A DNA stretch of 5,061 nt from Oscillospiraceae bacterium (GTDB lineage: Bacteria; Bacillota; Clostridia; Oscillospirales; UBA929). Of this stretch, positions 3,581 through 5,061 are shown piece by piece. Each line of letters starts with the position of its first letter. The first letter of the stretch is position 1. Made by a program: the position numbers and the translations under genes. The stretch covers positions 1 through 5,061 of the forward strand of contig WRLJ01000146.1 in the NCBI GenBank assembly GCA_009777685.1, read 5' to 3'. The notes under the pieces are model-generated. The model was not told the DNA's origin, did no database searches, and saw only the letters and a list, made by a program, of their open reading frames with translations.

Positions 3581-5061
3581 ATGCAACGGATCGAGGCCTG
3601 CTGCCTTGCCTCCCATATCGGCGCGACCGCACAGACGGGCGCGCTGCAATGCGTGTGCGATCTGAACACGCGCACAATCCTCCAGTGCAGCGGTATGCTG
3701 AAGACGGCCCGGGGGCCGCAAAACCCCGTCGGCCTGACCTGCTGGCAGGCGTTCGCGCCGGGCTCGGAGGGGCCTTGCTTCGGTTGTCCCGTATCGGAGC
3801 TGGCGGGAGCCGCCGGCAAATCCGTCGAGCGGGAGCAGCCGGACCCGGATACGGGGCGGCACTATCTGCGCACCGATTCCCTGATCCCGCTGGAGGACGG
3901 GCGGAGCCTGCATCTAATCCACTCGCTGGACATCACCGATGTCAGCGAAACGCGCCGGCAGTTACAGCACGACATGCTGCTGATCGACCTGCTGACCAAC
4001 CTTTCCCTGACGTTCGCTTCCTCGGACAGCTTTGACCAGAAGGTCAACCGCGCCCTGTCCACCACGGGCCGCTTCCTGGGCGTCGACCGCACCTATATCC
4101 TCAAGGATTATCCAGAAAAATGCCACTACCTGCGCAGCAATATATGGCTCAATCCCGACGTTCCGCAAAACGATGATCTGGACGCCGGAAAATTCGATTA
4201 TATCGTCCGCTATGACGGCAACAACGCCGATTATGTCAGCCTTGCCTCGCAGGTGCCCGTATGCTTTGCGGACCTGGCCGGTCTGCCCGCGTCCATGCGC
4301 AGCCGCTGGGAGGGCTATGACATCATCAGCCTGATGGCCATCCCCCTCCACGCGGACGGGCGGTACTGGGGCGTTCTGTCCTTTGATATGTGTACCGGAC
4401 CCCGCCGCTGGAGCGACAGCGACCTGCGCCTGGGGCAGGCCGTGGGCGGCATCCTGTCCGCCGCCATCGAGCACAACCGCGTCGAGGCCGGCCTGCACAC
4501 CGTGCGGACGACCCTGGACGCTGTGCTGAACGCCGTGCCCGACATGATTTACTGGATGGACGACCAGTACACCATCCTCGGCTGCAACCGGCGTTATGCC
4601 GACCATCTGGCGCGCCTGCCCAAGGACATCGCCGGCAAAACCGACTTCGACCTCTATCCGACCGCCGCCGCGCAGGCCCTGCGGCGCGAGGATGCCCTCG
4701 TCTTTGAAACGCGGGAGCCGTTTTTCAGCGAGGAGCGCTCTGTTCCAACGCGGGACGGCCGGACCCTCTGGCTGACCGCCGGAAAATTCCCCGTTTTCGA
4801 CGCCGCGGGCAAGGCCGTTTTACTGCTGTGCGTTCTGCGGGACGTTTCCGAGCTGAAAAAGCGCAAGGAAAGCGAGCTGGAGCATCTGCACCGCGACGAG
4901 GGACTGCAATCCGTCATCCGCACCGTTGAATCCGCGGGCCGCGCGAAGATCGAGTTTCTGTCCCGTATGAGCCACGAGGTCTGGAAGCCCATCAACGATA
5001 TCATCGACGCCTCGGCCCTGGCGGCCGGCGCTTTGGCGGAGGACGGCGGGAGCTTGCCCGA
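3581..5061 (+). CDS. Multi-domain sensor histidine kinase, PAS-GAF-PAS-HisKA (C-terminal part beyond right edge)
   Basis: The frame is open from the ATG at 3581 to the right edge (493 codons). GGAGG at 3566-3570 is 10 bases upstream. No membrane segment is seen, so a cytoplasmic sensor is likely. Order of parts: an N-terminal PAS-like domain (about 20-125) rich in cysteine, with the C-x11-C-x2-C pattern CWQAFAPGSEGPCFGC (54-69); a GAF domain (about 135-302, with IPLHADGRYWGVLSFD); a second PAS domain (about 312-423: LNAVPDMIYWMDDQYTILGCNR, then RDVSEL); a coiled linker (424-455); and a HisKA dimerisation segment with EFLSRMSHEVWKPIN (458-472), where His465 is the expected phosphorylation site. 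The usual Arg-Thr after the HE pair is Trp-Lys here. The ATPase domain and any receiver domains would lie past 5061 and cannot be seen. Co-transcription with trmB is likely from the 5-base gap. The signal and partner are unknown. Confidence 0.88.
   Translation, partial: MQRIEACCLASHIGATAQTGALQCVCDLNTRTILQCSGMLKTARGPQNPVGLTCWQAFAPGSEGPCFGCPVSELAGAAGKSVEREQPDPDTGRHYLRTDSLIPLEDGRSLHLIHSLDITDVSETRRQLQHDMLLIDLLTNLSLTFASSDSFDQKVNRALSTTGRFLGVDRTYILKDYPEKCHYLRSNIWLNPDVPQNDDLDAGKFDYIVRYDGNNADYVSLASQVPVCFADLAGLPASMRSRWEGYDIISLMAIPLHADGRYWGVLSFDMCTGPRRWSDSDLRLGQAVGGILSAAIEHNRVEAGLHTVRTTLDAVLNAVPDMIYWMDDQYTILGCNRRYADHLARLPKDIAGKTDFDLYPTAAAQALRREDALVFETREPFFSEERSVPTRDGRTLWLTAGKFPVFDAAGKAVLLLCVLRDVSELKKRKESELEHLHRDEGLQSVIRTVESAGRAKIEFLSRMSHEVWKPINDIIDASALAAGALAEDGGSLP

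Noticed and set aside
3341..3913. Minus-strand open frame across the trmB end and the kinase start
   Set aside because: It is antisense to two well-identified genes, with no start signal or motif.

Overview
This window comes from a GC-rich (by eye well above 60%), endospore-forming member of the Firmicutes (Bacillota). A gene for the spore germination protease GPR is present. The three promoters that can be read are classical TTGNCN-17-TANAAT types, and the ribosome binding sites are strong AGGAGG/AAGGAG/GGGGGA types. A Cys-rich PAS sensor kinase and QueH also fit. High GC plus sporulation suggests a gut clostridium of the Oscillospiraceae (Oscillospirales) kind; this placement is inferred and was not tested by a search.

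Layout. Positions 1-340 (minus strand) hold the N-terminal part of a lipoprotein with a (TPEP)n stalk, driven by a near-perfect vegetative promoter at 362-390. Positions 341-470 form a divergent control region, with that promoter, a hairpin terminator pointing toward gpr, and a possible forespore-type promoter. The plus strand then carries gpr (471-1370). After a gap of about 118 bases with its own sigma-A promoter comes a tight group: a hot-dog acyl-CoA thioesterase (1489-1914), queH (1907-2461, 8-base overlap) and a small zinc-ribbon membrane protein (2472-2858, 10-base gap). A second sigma-A promoter, followed by a perfect inverted repeat over the expected transcription start, drives trmB (2946-3575, TTG start). 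A multi-domain histidine kinase (3581 to beyond the right edge) follows after five bases and is cut off just after its phospho-acceptor histidine.

How the parts relate. QueH (queuosine, position 34) and TrmB (m7G, position 46) both modify tRNA but lie in two separate transcription units. The thioesterase-queH-zinc-ribbon set looks like one operon and trmB-kinase another. gpr is probably a separate, developmentally controlled unit. No mobile element, CRISPR array, tRNA or rRNA was seen. Nothing here amounts to a clear new system. The points most worth a second look are the gpr leader, the operator-like repeat before trmB, and the Cys-clustered kinase with an altered H-box.
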